64,000 nt of DNA from Acestrorhynchus altus (GCA_034509495.1 CM067521.1:1974160-2038159), one strand, 5' to 3'; numbered from the stretch's first letter, positions 36,885-52,169 are shown. Numbers and translations: made by a program. Notes: a model not told the origin generated them from the letters alone.

Positions 36885-37931
36885 TAGTCTTCACAATGGC
36901 AACTTCCCAAAGTCTAGACAGTAGCCGAGGTAGTCTTCTTCACATCAAAGAAGACTGTTCCGATGTAAAGGCATATACAGCCTAAAGGCAAATACAGTCT
37001 AGGTTCAGACAGATTTGAAAGAACCAATCGATGGGGCCCTCGGGCTCTCATAGTTCTCCACCATAAGCCACGAAAATGTTGGAAAACGGCGCCTCTGGAG
37101 CAGAGTGTGTTATAAAGGTTATTTTTCTTCCCACATACTCGAGTTTGGAATATTGAATCTAAGTCACAAGAGATTCCACAGCCTTCACAGGACAGTCCGA
37201 CCAAAGACCTGCTGGCTACAGTCCTTTTGGAGCATTTCTATTGGGCCACTCATCATGAAAGTTTACAAACATTTGTTCAATCACAATTTCTTCCCGACAT
37301 ATTGTCCAATTCCCAATTTGAAGCATCTTGTCCAGTAAAATTGCCAATAGCCTTTACTGGCCTTCCCTCAAATTATTTATTAAATGTAATACATTAATTG
37401 TAGTTAAAGTTATTAATAAAATGAATAGAATCACATAGAATCACATTATGTTACAAAGAGGAACAGATTGAATTCAGTGTAACATAAATTAAAGCTCTCT
37501 TTTTAGAATCTCCTTCCATTCATTTGGATTCAAGCTTCTTCGTTTAAACTGAGCCTTCACAAGTCAGCTTCAGTCGTCTGAGTGGCCTTAACAGGCCTTC
37601 AAACAGCCTATGAAAGCGTTTGATTTTCTGACCGTGCTTCAGTACACTACCTCCATCTTGAGGATCATCCATGTCATCGTCATTGTCCTCCTGAAACAGA
37701 AGAAAACTGAGCCCTAAAATCTCTGGTTTGATTGTTGCTGTGCAGTATCAGAAACCACATAAGCATGTCCAGCTGAATTTGTTTAATTACAGGACACGGT
37801 GTAAAGTGAGGGAGGGTCGATTTGTCTTCATTGGTGGGGAATAAATTCAATTACTTATTAGCTTCATTTGGAGAAGATTCAGCCCCCAGAACAGCTTTCA
37901 CAGCTGCAGCAGAGACTTACTATGGGTGGAG

Positions 37932-37977
<46 letters not shown>

Positions 37978-37993
37978 TTATTCTGCGTCTCTG

Positions 37994-38052
<59 letters not shown>

Positions 38053-41000
38053 TCAGAGTCAGAGTATCAACAGTATCACCTTCAAAACAAAAGGCTTGAA
38101 ATGAATCTTTTTAAATGTGTAAAATATAATAAATATAAGTATAAAATATATGACACTTTAAATTTTGAGTGAAATGACCAAAGACCTTGAGATGCAGCAA
38201 GATAGTGCAGATAATGTGTCAGTGCTGAGTTCCTCAATGTTTTACCTCTTTCTCAAGTTCTGCCAGCGACGCATAATACTTTGACCACCAGTCCAGCTCC
38301 TCCTTTTCTGGCTCCTCCTCCTCGAGCTCGTCCTCCTTTTTAGTCACTGCTTTCAGTGGAGCCTAAAGTGAAAAACATATCAGAATGAATGAAAATATTA
38401 TAAATTCCATCAATAAAGACTCAGTAATTGTATGTATGTTAATGAGTTAACCCCTCCCAAACCTCAGCTTAAGGAAGACTTATTATTTGTTGTTATCATC
38501 CAATATATGGTTCAGACATGATAGACATAATATCATAACAAACTTCATCATACCCGAGTTAACCAGTTTAAATCCCAGTGTAAAAGCCAAAGGAGCTTCC
38601 AGTGCATGTTTACTGCTCTGTCCAATTGAACATGCTCAACCTGCATGCAGACTGATCAGAGAGAGGGGGCGGGGCTGATGATCAACCTGCATACAGACTG
38701 ATCAGAGAGAGGGGGCGGGGCTGATGATCAACCTGCATACAGACTCTAACTGATCAGAGAGAGGGGGCGGGGCTAAGGACATCACTGACCCAGATATTGG
38801 GTTATAAATTAAATGGGAGGGTAGGGGCTGATAGCTCTCCCAGTGCTCAAATTTCAGAATACAAGTCCTGAGAAGGAATAATACTGATACTTACATTTAA
38901 GAACAATTATAAAAGACATTCAGTGTGTTTTTATTCTATTTGTTAGTTATTGTGAACAGATTAATATTATTTATCTAATCATAAACTCATCAAAATTAGG
39001 AGATGTTTTTAATAAAAAAAAAAATAATTATTTTATACTATTTACACATATTTAAAACAATGCACAATTAAGATTTAGAAGACCCTGATTAGAACACAGA
39101 AATCCCCCTCACACATGGAGAAGATATCTCCTGCTGGGTGGTCACGCTGGGGTTCCTGCTGATGTGCTTGATGCCAAATTAATCAGAAAGCCAAACTGAA
39201 GCACTGAGTGAACTGCAAGCTTCAATCAAAGCCACTCACACACTTAGTGTTCGGAGACCCAGGGGGGCTGAACCACATGTGGAAACTACTCATTAGGAGC
39301 TATTTTAAAACCCCAAAGAAATTCGCAAAAGCCATCTGCTTCTTAGACATGGCAACCTTGAAATGGGAGTGGAGTGAAATGTGAAATGACTGAGACATGG
39401 TTTGTAGACTTGGAGTTTTTCTTTGACACTGTAGACACTGTAGGCCAAATAAGAATCATGTAAAATGTATTTAATCAAATGCAAATATGCACTAATTGTT
39501 GTTTACACACAAACGACCCGAGGGACCTTAAAAGGACATTGTCTTTATTTTGTGAATTAATACAGTCCTAATGATTCTATATGGACCTATAAACTGGCTG
39601 CAAGTGGCTCAGTCGTCTAACGCGGAAGCACTATGATCCCAGGATTGCAGCTTTGAATCCCAGGAAATGCTGCTTGCCAACAGCAGCCAGAGTCCAAGAG
39701 AGCAAAATTCCATTGGCGGATAGACGGCGCTCTCTCCCCACATTACCGAGTGCAATGCTGGGCGGCACAGGCATCCGTTAGCCATTCGGAATCCCTTTGG
39801 AATGGGAACACTTATGATAGCCAAGCAAACTTTCCCCATCACTCGGTACGACACCAGTTTGTGCTGGAGAGAACCCTTTCTAAAGGTTCTCGCTGCTTAA
39901 CAAGGACCCACTGCCATTGATTCAACGCACCAAATGTACTCCAGTACCAACAGCGTACCCCATTGAGTAAGAAAGAACTCACAGTTACTAGATTGAGAGG
40001 GTTGATGGGTATTTTGGTGTCCTTTAGTGGAAGCCCTCTCAGGTCCATGCTCACCACTGTCTGCAGAGGGGTCCGGTTTGGAGGGGTTTTCTCTGAAATC
40101 AGTGAGAACATTTAATGAAATGACACGCAAATGCTCAGCCATAACAAGAAGACATGGAGCACCATACCAACAGATTTTGAGGGCACATTGCCTTGTTTTA
40201 TTTTTGAATAAATAAGTCACCTACACTAGACATTAAAAAATATTTGCACCTAGAAGGACTCAACTGTCATTCCATGACTGTCATCCCCAGTAATGAATCC
40301 TACTTTTGTCTTGGAGAAGACCAACGGTGTTTGGAGGCACTGTGGTCAGTGTCAAGGGTTTGTTTGTCCTGCGACCAGAAGGTCTGGTGACATGATGTGG
40401 GTGCAATTCCTTACAATGTCAGATCACCTTTGACCTTCATTACAGATGTGTTGACTGTTCAACATTACGTTAATGAGGTTCTGCAACCAGTGGTTCTACC
40501 TTTTCTGAACACAGACTCCGGTGCTCTATTCCAACAGGACGACGCTCGTCCACACACTGCTGCCATCTCAAGATCTCGTCTTGAAGACACAGATACTACG
40601 CCGTGGTCGGCCTCATCTCCAGATCTGTCCCTGATTGAAAATGTGTGGGACGCTATTGGACGCTCTATCAACACTCCACCCCTACCACACCATCTGCAGA
40701 ACTGAGTGAGAACATTCAAGCTGCATGAGATGGATCATCACAGGACTCCATTAGGAATCTCTACACCTCCATGCAGTGAGGTCTTGCATGTTGCGTTGAA
40801 CCCGATGCCGTACTGAGAAACACCACTTCTGTATGAGTAGATCAATAAATATTGATCAGATCAGACTACAGTTATCATCAGTTATTGATCCTGATCACCT
40901 TCATCTTCCCTCCCTTCAGCCTGCAGCTATTTTATCTTCATGTTCTATGTAATCTATCTGCTGAGCTTCATGGTTTTCAAGCGTCTCCCTGCCATCATAA

Positions 41001-41259
41001 AAAAGAAACCATTCTCAAACTCTCTACATATATGCCCTTAGTGTGTGTGCTTCTTCAGCGTCGGTCATAGCATCCACTCTCATACCCTCAGGTTCCTCCT
41101 CCTCTTCATCCTTCCATTCATCCAGCTCTTTCGGAGCAAAGTGCATCAGGCTCTGAACTACATGTGTGCCAACCAGCACCATTCGACCGAATGCTCTCTG
41201 CTCCATGACAAAGATGGTAAGTGGAGGATGCAGATACACCAGCTCAGGAAGCTCCTGAT

Positions 41260-41292
<33 letters not shown>

Positions 41293-44200
41293 TACATATT
41301 TTAAGCTTTAATGTTGATACCCCCTGATTAGTACCTTATTACGTTTTCATTTATTAAACAGAAATTAAACATTCTTCTGATCTGAGATGCTGGACTTCAG
41401 ATGTTTGTGAGCTATAAGGAATATAAAATATGAAGTCAATTAAGTCCATTTCCAGTCAATTGTGTAAATAATTTCAACTAAATGTTGTTGATGTTGTTGC
41501 AACTACGTGGGATACCATAGTAACCACCTACAAATACTATAGCAACCATAACTATGCTGTTGCTAGATGGTTGCTAAGAGGTTGCTATAGTGTCCCAGGT
41601 GGTTGCTTTTCTAAATGGTTGCTAGGTGTTTGCTATTGTATCCCAAGGGAAGTTATATATACATATATATACACCGTATTTTCCGGACTATAAGCCACAC
41701 CTGAATATAAGCCACACCCACAACCCTGGAACATAGGATAGGATAGAACTTATCTGATCCCTTGGGAGGGTTCCCTCAGGGAAATTAAGGTTCCAGCCGC
41801 AGCATAAGTACAAAAGAAGTAGAAACAACATATATAAGAAGAAAAAGCTGCACCTCAAGCCACATGGTTTAATGTATATGCATTCTCTGCAGTGATGGAG
41901 CACGCTTAACTACGTGTACATCAGTGCCTGCCCTCACTAATGCTCTTGTGGCTGAATGCAATCAAATCCTCACTGCATTGTTCCAGCATTCAGTGTAAAG
42001 AATGACTGAATTCACTAACGAATCACTAAAGAATTACTGCAGAACAGAGTCTGTTACTGAAGTCTATTAATACCCCAGTATATGCATCTGTATATTTATC
42101 GGTATATTTGTATATAACCCTGTATATTAACGACAGAAATATGAACTTTTCATTTCTATAATCGAATGTTTCGAACACATTACTGAACAGTGTGGCATTT
42201 ACTTAAGAGAATCTCACCACATCAAAGTGCTTCACAGTCTCTTTGAAGTTGGGGTCCTGTTTATAGCTCTCAATCTCCCCCGATTCAATCAACTGCCCCG
42301 AGCACTCCATCCGGACCTGAGGCTTCTCCACCTCGAACAGGTTCACGCGCTTCAGGTCCCGCAGACCCCAGTACAGCACCTGCAGCACAGAGACCGGTGT
42401 TGAAACCACAGCACTAAGGGACAAACAGGAGGACAGAGTGGCTCAAATGCAGGTACTGTAACACTCAGGGTACATTTTGAACAGGAGAATGGTGCACTTT
42501 CATCTTGAGGACTATGGCACACTGGTCTATAAGCTGCACTGCAGTGAGGACACCAATGGATGTTCTACCTAATTCAAACTCAAACACTCCACCTGCTTAT
42601 TTTCATTAGAAACCTTATAGATTAAATGTGCCAGTATCATGAGATAAATCAACCAAATAAATAGAATAAAATATTTCAAAAATTTACGGTATAAGTGTAT
42701 ATACCTGCGATCGGTTCTGAAACTAGTCTATAAACCGTCCCGTTTACGGTGTAAGTGTATATACCTGCGATCGGTTCTGAAACTAGACTATAAACTGTGC
42801 CGTTTACGGTATAAGTGTATATACCTGCGATCGTTTCTGACACTAGTCTATAAACTGTCCCGTTTACGGTATAAGTGTATATACCTGCGACCGGTTAAAG
42901 AAAAGGTCATTCACAGTGGTCACCACAAACGTGACATGGATTTTACTATTGCTCCCAATTGATCAACTCTTTTTGTTTCCAACAACCTCTTAACAGACTG
43001 CCTTACTAGTGAATTCACAGACTAGGGGTCAGTGAGCACATGTGCCCGGAGCAGTGGGCAGCCCAATCCACAGTGACTGGGGTGTGAAGTGCTTTGCTGA
43101 AGGACGCTTCAGTCATGTCCTGCCAGTTCAGGGAATCAAACCTGGCGACCTTCCAGTCACAAGGCTGGTACCCTATTAAATTTCCCATTAAACTCAATAA
43201 ATGATAAATGAAGAATATAATGCATGAATATAAATCAAGTTTCAGTTATGATCATAAGGGTTCATTGTGAGATTCGGGTCAAATGTTTTAGGAACAGTGG
43301 TTTTTAACTTTAGCAGGGCCTGTCCAGATAGCAGAAACATCCAGGCCAAATCTGGACCACATTTTGGACCAAACATTCATTGCTTTCTGATACAACAAAC
43401 TTCATATTTGAAACCAAGTCCTTGTTGCCTGTGTTCCGATTATTACCTCGATCCTGAATTTCCTCAGAACAGGCCGAACTCCTTCAGGGATGATGTAACG
43501 CCGCTCTTCCTCCAGATACTCAGGTTCTCTGGGATCCACATCCAGTGGCAGGGCTGGCTGGAGATATATTAACATAAACACATGATTCGTTTACAGTTTG
43601 GACAGTGGAATAACTGGACTTACTGGTGCAGTCAAGTGTTAAACAAGTAGCACATGCAAGCAAATTCGGCATCACCGGTAGTTTAGACACTTTTAGTTGA
43701 TTTATGTTTATTTGAATTATTATGGTCATTGCTTACATTTTTAAAAAGGAATAATGTATGATTTGATCCTTTTATTTTCTATTTTAATTATTCTAGCCTT
43801 TGTTATTTTTACCTTTTCAGATTTTATCTTCTACTTATGTATTTATTTGTTATTATTTTATTTTATTTAATTCATTTAATTGAACCTTTCTCTTTTGCTA
43901 CTGATTGTTTTATTTGGGATCCCTGTTTAATCACGATACTAGTTATCATTATCTAACTTTTTTATTATAGATGTGTACGTACCCAGCCAATACACTCATG
44001 TGGGTTTTACATGGGTGCTGTGTGGACCAGGTGGGTTCCAGGTGGACATGGGCTCTAAGTGGGTTGGTGTTATTAATGGGACCTGGTTGGGCTTCCGAAA
44101 TGGACCCCGACATTACAGCCCATCTTAGTTTTATATGGGTCCCATCTAGGCATTGTGCAACCCAGTTGGGCCCCATGTTTAACCCCTCCTGGTCCCATCA

Positions 44201-47200
44201 CAGACCCTGGTGAGCATCCATATATGGAGCCAACATGGAACCCTTTCTGGTACCCAGTTGGAGAACCCATAGAGGCCCCACATGGACATGTTATCAGGGT
44301 AATGTACATTCCTTTCTGAGTTTAAATTGAGGTTGATTGACTGAATATCCTCTCAGACCATAAGTCGATGATACGTCTACTCTGGCTTTAATTCTGTTTT
44401 CATCTTTTTCCAGCTTCCAGTTCATGTTTTCTCGTTGTCTGGTGTGCTTTTGCTCCTGGATCATTTGGATAATCTTGTTATGCCCCAGGGTTTTTTTTTT
44501 CCTCCTCTGCCATGGATTTTAATTAAAATCCTTCACAACTAAACACAGTTTCTCAGCCCTCTTTGTTACAGAACGTTCTACCCACTAAGGAGGGAGTGAT
44601 ATAACATATCAGAGCAGAAGAAAACAGTACAGCAGGAGGGTGCTCTCCTCCAACAGAAGCTCAAGGCCCTCCTGCTCAGCAAATGTATGCAATGTCACGG
44701 AGATGTCACGGAGGCTCTGACAGCAGTAAATTATGCTCTTATCCTGTCGGTGGACTGGATTTGATGCAATGGAACACAATGGAGAAAACAATGAGATCAG
44801 AGGATGTTACTGTAGGCCTGTCACGAGCCCACATTCTTCTGAGAGCCTTGCTGAAGGTCCATCTGCCTCAGAGAGTGTAACCACAGCCAGCTTGTCTCTG
44901 AGCCACTGGCCTGCCTGCCAATGTGGAAATGACTCCAGGCCCACTGTTACACACACGGCCACTTATGAAAATGTGTGACACCAATCAGCCTGTGGTGATA
45001 ATTATGATATGGACGTACATGATGCAGGTGACCCCTATCATTTTGCTGACGGTGTTATGACCCGTTGTGTTTAACTGCATGTATTTGAGCCAGTTGCACT
45101 ATTCCGTTCTCTCGACTGCTCTCTGTTTGAGTCTGTGAGTAGAAAGCATCGTCTATCATTTAGGAAACAAGTGCAGTGGGTTCCTCTATACACACAAAAC
45201 TGCAAGAGGGTTCCATTGATGCATGCAGTGCCAAAGCTCACACTCCTCTGCATCTATATCCCATAGACTGTACAATTCCATCTAGAATATTTGCAACGTT
45301 TTGCCAAAATAGACTCGTTTCAAAGCTGCATTCCAGCTCTGGTGTGGGAACATTTTCTGAACAAGTGAGGAGAGCACATTGGCATATAAGTACCTACACT
45401 CATTTGACCCACTGTGTTACACACACAGGAATTAGACCTCCGTATTTAACCCGTCCACACACTGATACACACATACACACTAGTGACTCACACACCAGGG
45501 GGCAGTGAGCACATGTGGCCGGCGCAGCAGGCAGCCCTATCCTCAGCACCCGGGGAGCAGCTGGGGAGTCCAGTGCCTTGCTCAAGGGCACTTCACTGTA
45601 TAAGTACAGTACAGGCCAAAAGTTTGGACACAAAACTCCACACGTGTTCATTCATAATTTTGATGCCTTCAGTGAGAATCTACAATGTAAATAGTCATGA
45701 AAATACAGAAAACGCATTGAATGAGAAGGTGTGTCCAAACTTTTGGCCTGTACTGTAGAGGAGTTCAAGTATCTTGGGGTCTTGTTCACGAGTGGGGGGT
45801 GAGAGGGAGCGTGAGATTGACAGGCAGATCGGTGCTGCCGCCGCAGTCATGCGGTCGGTGTATGGGATTGTGGTGAAGAAGGAGCTGAGCCAAAAGGCGA
45901 AGCTCTCGATTTACCGGTCAGTCTACGTTCCTACCCTCACCTATGGTCATGAGTTGTGGGTAATGACCGAAAGGACAAGATTGTGGATACAAGCGGCTGA
46001 AACGAGTTTCCTCCGTAGGGTGGCGGGGCACTCCCTTAGAGATAAGATGAGATCCTCGGTGACCCGGGAGGAGCTCAGAGTAGAGCTGCTGCTCCTCTAC
46101 ATTGAGAGGAGCCAGATGAGGTCGGACATCTTTTTCAGATGCCCCCTGGACGTCTCCCCAGGGAGGTGTTCCAGGCACGTCCCACTGGGAGGAGACCGCG
46201 GGGTAGACCAAGGACACGCTGGAGGGACACTTTCCTTTAGGCAGCTGTGTTTAAAATCAGTGGTTTCATTTAATGTGTGTTTTATTGATGCAGGATCTTT
46301 AACTATTACATAAATCATAAAGTTAGAATATTCTTAATTATCAAAAGTTCATTGCTCTTTAAAAGAGCAGAAGTGCATTATTATGATATTATCATTTCCT
46401 GGCATAAATGGTCTTCAGATGACAGTATTATTGTTTATCACAATTATTTCAAGGACAATTTATTGTCCCCAAAAATTAACTATCATGACCAGCCTACACA
46501 CCCGCACACGTGTACACAAGTCTCAGATAACTCTTCTGAATTACACACAAACATAAACTGCTTTTCATTATTAACAGTCAGATTAGGACTGAGGTTCTGA
46601 CCTCCCCAAAACCTGAGTAGTCCAGCTCGATTAGCTCGAAGGCTGCCAGCAGCTCCCCTGCTTTGCTCTTCCCTTTGCTGATATCAAAGAACTTTAGCAT
46701 GGGCTTCTTATACGGTTGTTCCACAAATTTCAGCTCCGGCTCTGCGAACGCTCGACCCAGAGGCTGTGGGCTCCCCTAGGTTACAAATTCAGAACAGAAC
46801 AATTAAATACAATCAAACAGTTTCCCGCAGAAGGACGTGTGGGATTGCAATTCTGTAGTGAATGAAGATGAAGGTGATCAGGATCAATAACTGATGATAA
46901 CTGTAGTCTGATCTGATGAATATTTATTGATCTACTCATACAGAAGTGGTGTCTCTCAGTTCGGCGTCGGGTCTAACGTAACATGCCACACGTCTCTGCA
47001 TGGAGGTGTAGAGGTTCCTAATGGTGTCCTGTGATGATCCATCCCATGCAGCTTGAATGTTCTCACTCAGTTCTGCAGATGGTGTGGTAGGGGTGGAGTG
47101 TTGATCGAGCGTCCAATAGCATCCACACATTTTCAATCAGGGACTAGTCTGGAGATTAAACTGACCACAGCGTGAACACATCTGTCTCTTCAAGACGAGT

Positions 47201-50025
47201 GTTGTCCTGTTGGATCCCATTCATTACCAAAGGTGATCCGGCATCATACAAAAATTACACGGGGCCTCCAGGACGTGTGATCTTGGTGTTGATCCTGGTG
47301 CTGACCAATCATGGATTCGTTGGTCATTCGTTGGTCAGCACTGAAAATGACCCATTCTGAGCGGCTCCATGACAGGTTTGGACAGCATGTCTGGAGCGTC
47401 TAGGATGACATAATACTGCGTGTATAAGTGTGGTAGAACAGTAGAGCTTACTAGTTTGTTGTAGTCATAGATGTTGATGATGACTACAGGGGGGTCGTTC
47501 CTAAAGTCATCCTTACTGCCCTCCATAAGGATCTGTTCATACAGCAGCAACTCACACCAGGTGGGGGACAGAGTCTCCTCCATCACCTACAACATATAGA
47601 CAAGTGTACCAGTGTACGTGTTCTATTTCATTTGAATATAGAAATGAATCCAGAGACTATTTTAGTTGTGTATGATTCATTTATCTGATTGTTATTATAA
47701 TAATAATTGTAGTTCTAATAAGAATATGATTAAGCAGACCTGTGTAACTTGGCACTGAGTGGAGAACACAACCTTAGTGAAAGGGTCTGAGAGGCCGTTA
47801 TCATCAGCAGCGATGATGCCTCGCGCCTGATATATGTGAGCACGGAGCTGGAAATATCGACTGTCTGCAGAAACAGAGAGCACAGCATGATTAAACATAA
47901 CAACCTGTAAACATATTAGATAAACATGTTGTTTCTGTGTTATTAATGGCATTTTCACCAATCAGCCATAACATGAGTACCACCTGCCTAACATTGAGTA
48001 GGTCCCCATTGTGCTACCACAACAGATCTGACCATCTGAGGCATGGACTCTATAAGACCTCTGAAGGTGACTTGTAGTAAGAAGATCCTTTAATTCCTGT
48101 AGGTTGTGAGGTTGTGGCCTCAGGTACCCACAACCCTGTCGCTGGATGACCAGGAATTTTGGTAGGTACTGCACCACTGCATATCAGGAAACACCTGCCT
48201 GAGGGTTTGGAGATGTTCTGACCCGGTCGTGCAGAACATTACAGTTTGGTTCTTATCAAAGTGTTTTTCCTGCTTCAACAACATCAGCATGCTCGAATCC
48301 CGGGTTGTGCATCATGCCATCGGCAGCCGTGCTGGTCACGTGAGTAGCGTAGGTTGTAGCCTAATATATCCACCCTTTGATGGGAGTCACTGTAGATGAA
48401 GATCATCCACGTTTTTTACGCTACCTAATGGTACTAATGTTATGGCAGAGTGGGTTATTTTGCATGGTAAACACATCATAAGGCATATACCTGACCTACT
48501 TACCCTCCACTGCTAATTTAGTAGGTGGCATATTTGGGGGTAAAGGGGTACCAAAAGTAGCCCCTTCATATACGGGCCTGAACTCTGCAGGGAGGCTCGT
48601 GACACAGTTCTTGGAGTATTTTGTGACCCCAAGCCACATGTAGACTTCCAGTTTGGCGAAGATCTCTCCCAGTGGTCCTCCAGGAGTCTGAAGAAAGGAG
48701 TTGAAGTTGAGAGAGAAGAGAAACGTTCCTTTTGAAAGGCTGTGTTTGATGTGTTTGTCCATTAAAGCAGCATTATGCAAGAATTTGCATTCCTTGTTCA
48801 TGTTCGTGCAATTTGTGCTTTGAGCCACCAGTGAAGGGCATCGGTATAACAGAGCATCTCTGGACAAACAGCCACTGGACATAAAAGAAAGGAGCCTCAA
48901 CATGATGTTGTTATTTTAAGGTAAAATTTCAGCATAATGTTGCTTTAAGCTCTTTTTGTAATTCATACTTGGGAACAACAAGACATATATTGGACTTTCT
49001 CTGCATCCAGATACAGGAAAATGGGGAAAACGTAAAACTGTCTCGACAAAGACTGAAGCTAAAGCTGAAGGAATTCCACCTAGAAGGAGCTGATTCCAGA
49101 GACTGGCAGATGATTATAGGACCAGTCTCACTGAATTTATTTCAGCTATTAGGACATAGGGGGTCCTCATTTTTTTTCCTCACAAGTAAATTGCATTAAT
49201 TACATTTTGCAAATGATGTTTAAAAGACGTTTCATCAGATGTGTTTAATTCAGTTACAATGAAGATCAAATGTCCAGATGTTTAACTGTGTTAAGACAAA
49301 GGTGTTCATGGGCTGTCCTAACGTTTTCATGTGACTAACTATGTATTTATTTGGCAGGGACAGTGGACATTATTCAAAAGACTAATGAATGTAAATGAGC
49401 CATAAAGGCTCGTTTGCATCTGCAGTTCCTCGTGTAGGTGATTTCACTGTTGATTCAGGAGAGATTGTTTACTAAGGAGCCCTGAATTCCAGGCTCTTTG
49501 CATGCTCTGTCCGCCGGGGTGTGATGGACACATGGTCCCGATGGATGATTTTCTAGCATATCCTAAAAAACAAACAATCTACACATGTCTGAAACGTAGT
49601 TAAGTCATCAGGGATGGTCACATGTAGGAAGCAGGGTGTCCTTCAGTACAGTGTGCCATCTCGCACACTGCTGCTCACTGCTGGTACAGGCTTCTCCAGA
49701 TACAGCTTCACCGGCACTTTAATCGGAACATTTTGCTTATGTACCGTACACCAATCAACCATAACTTCACCCTGATCTTCAATGCTCAGGACCCCACGGG
49801 ACCACCACAGAGCAGCTATTAGGTGGGTGGTGGCTAGGCACATAAAGGAATTTTGGGCCACTTGAGATACCTTCATGTAGATGGTACTGATTTTGCCACA
49901 GTCTTTGCCCTTCTCTTCTTCCACCAAGGAAAAGAGTATGGAGTGTGCTGGAATCCGGGCATAGGCCACTCGCTTCCCTCCACTCATCATCCACAGGAAC
50001 ACATCGGGCAAAGTGCTCTGGGGCT

Positions 50026-50093
<68 letters not shown>

Positions 50094-52120
50094 CCATAGC
50101 ACTTTAAGATGCTGTGTGTGTGTGTGTGTCAGAGGTCCCACCGATTATCAATTTACATACTGATATCACATGATCTTTGGCATATCAGTGTAGATTCCAT
50201 TATGTAAATCGTTTATTACCTCTTTAGCAAGAAAGTGTATTCTCTTCAGGATGCGTCTAACATCAGCCAGCTTGTCTCTAATGGTTCGCCTGGTCACTCT
50301 CTTCCGGACCCTCAGAGCTTGTTTGGCCAGAATGATCTAACCACAGGAAGGTCATTCACAGATTTGAAACGTGAAGTACTGTGAAGAGTGAACCATAACA
50401 TTATTACCCCACAGGACCACCACAGAGCAGCTATGATGTGGGTGGTGGGTCATTCTCAGCACTGCAGTCACACTGACATGGTGGTGGTGTGTTAGTGTGT
50501 GTTGCTGGTACGAGTGGATCAGACACAGCAGTGCTGCTGGAGTGTTTAAACCCTGTGTCCACTCACTGTCCACTCTATCAGACACTCCTACCAAGTGTCT
50601 CCACCTTGTAGATGTAAAGTCAGAGACAGAAGCTCATCTGTTTCTGCACAGTTTGTGTTGGTCGTCCTCTAGTCCTTCATTTGTGCTCACAGGACGCTGC
50701 CCACAGGATGCTGTCGGCTGGATGTTTCTGGTTGGTGGACTGTTCTCAGTCCAGCAGTGACACTGAGGGGTTTAAAGGCTCCAGCAGCACTGCTGTGTCT
50801 GATCCACTCAATGCTGAGAATGATGCACCTGGGGTCCAATGAGGTGGTCAAAAAGTTCATTTGAAAACAGAAAGGTCACTGCAATGTGCCTCACTATATT
50901 CCTCTTAATGAAGGTCGTACGACACTTGTCCAGGTTGTTTGGTCGGGCCTGTCGCTTTCTGTCCAGGCTTGAGCTGTATTGTCTGCAGTGGAAAGAGGAG
51001 CCTGTGTGTAAATCTCTGTTTCATCTTATAATAAAGTCCTTCACAGCGGTCAGTAAATGTGCGGTCGGAATGGAGCTTACTTGCAAGTGGAAACGAACTC
51101 CAACATGACTTCCATCAGACGCTCTTTGGCATTACTTCTGGGTCTTTTCAGAAGCATCTCGACCTCATCGATGCCGTATTCCTGCAAGAAGCAAACAAAA
51201 TTGAATGTCAGTACAAATCCAATGACCATGTTTTTATTCTCTTCTGACCATTCAGGAGGACACTGTAGTTCTATAATTCCAGACTGTAGTTCATCTGTGT
51301 CTCTGCAGACTTTATTCTCCTCCTTTCACCCTGATCTTCAATGATCAGGACCCCACAGGACCACCACAGAGCAGATATTATGTGAGTGGTGGGTCATTCT
51401 CAGCACTGCAGTCACACTGACGTGGTGGTGGTGTGTTAGTGTGTGTTACTGGTACGAGTGGATCAGACGCAGCAGTGCTGCTGGAGTGTTTACACACTGT
51501 GTCCACTCACTGTCCATTCTATTAGACACTCCTACCGAGTTGCTCCACCATTGAAGAACAGGTAAGTGGAGCTGATAAAATGGACAATGAAGGTACAAGC
51601 AAGGCGGTGGTCTTAATACTATGGCTGTTCTGTGTATATACTGGGGATGTTTTAGTTTGATTCAGAAATACGTTCTCTTGGGGAAGCATTCATATATAAT
51701 CACATGCCAAAAGTAATTAGACAGGATCTAGAATTGTGTAGACACCCTCTGGCCTGATGGATAGATTCCATGAGTGGACAAAAGACGTTTGGGTGTTAAC
51801 AGGCTTGCTTGTCTTTTCCTACAGACAGTTCTAGCCACCAACAGTCATGATTATTAAGCACCCATGGATGGCCACTGTGCTATCCACTGTGGGTGGTAAT
51901 GCCTTCAAAGAGGTATTCCCCGGTACACACGACATGGAATGTCCCGTCCATCTCGCACCTATTATCATGCCTCGCTTGACCTTCAGTAATTCACACATCC
52001 TTGCCATCAGCATGCTGACCAGTGCTCAATGTCACTCACACACCTTTGTGAGTTTGGGCGTTCCCAACACCTTTATACCCTTTCATAATCCATTAACATA
52101 CTGAGATCACATGACATCAA

Positions 52121-52169
<49 letters not shown>

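Noticed and set aside
48496..48903. A 135-codon minus-strand frame extending exon 17 upstream
   Set aside because: The part above 48687 is intron: the acceptor TTTCTTCAG and the phase from exon 16 fix the exon start.
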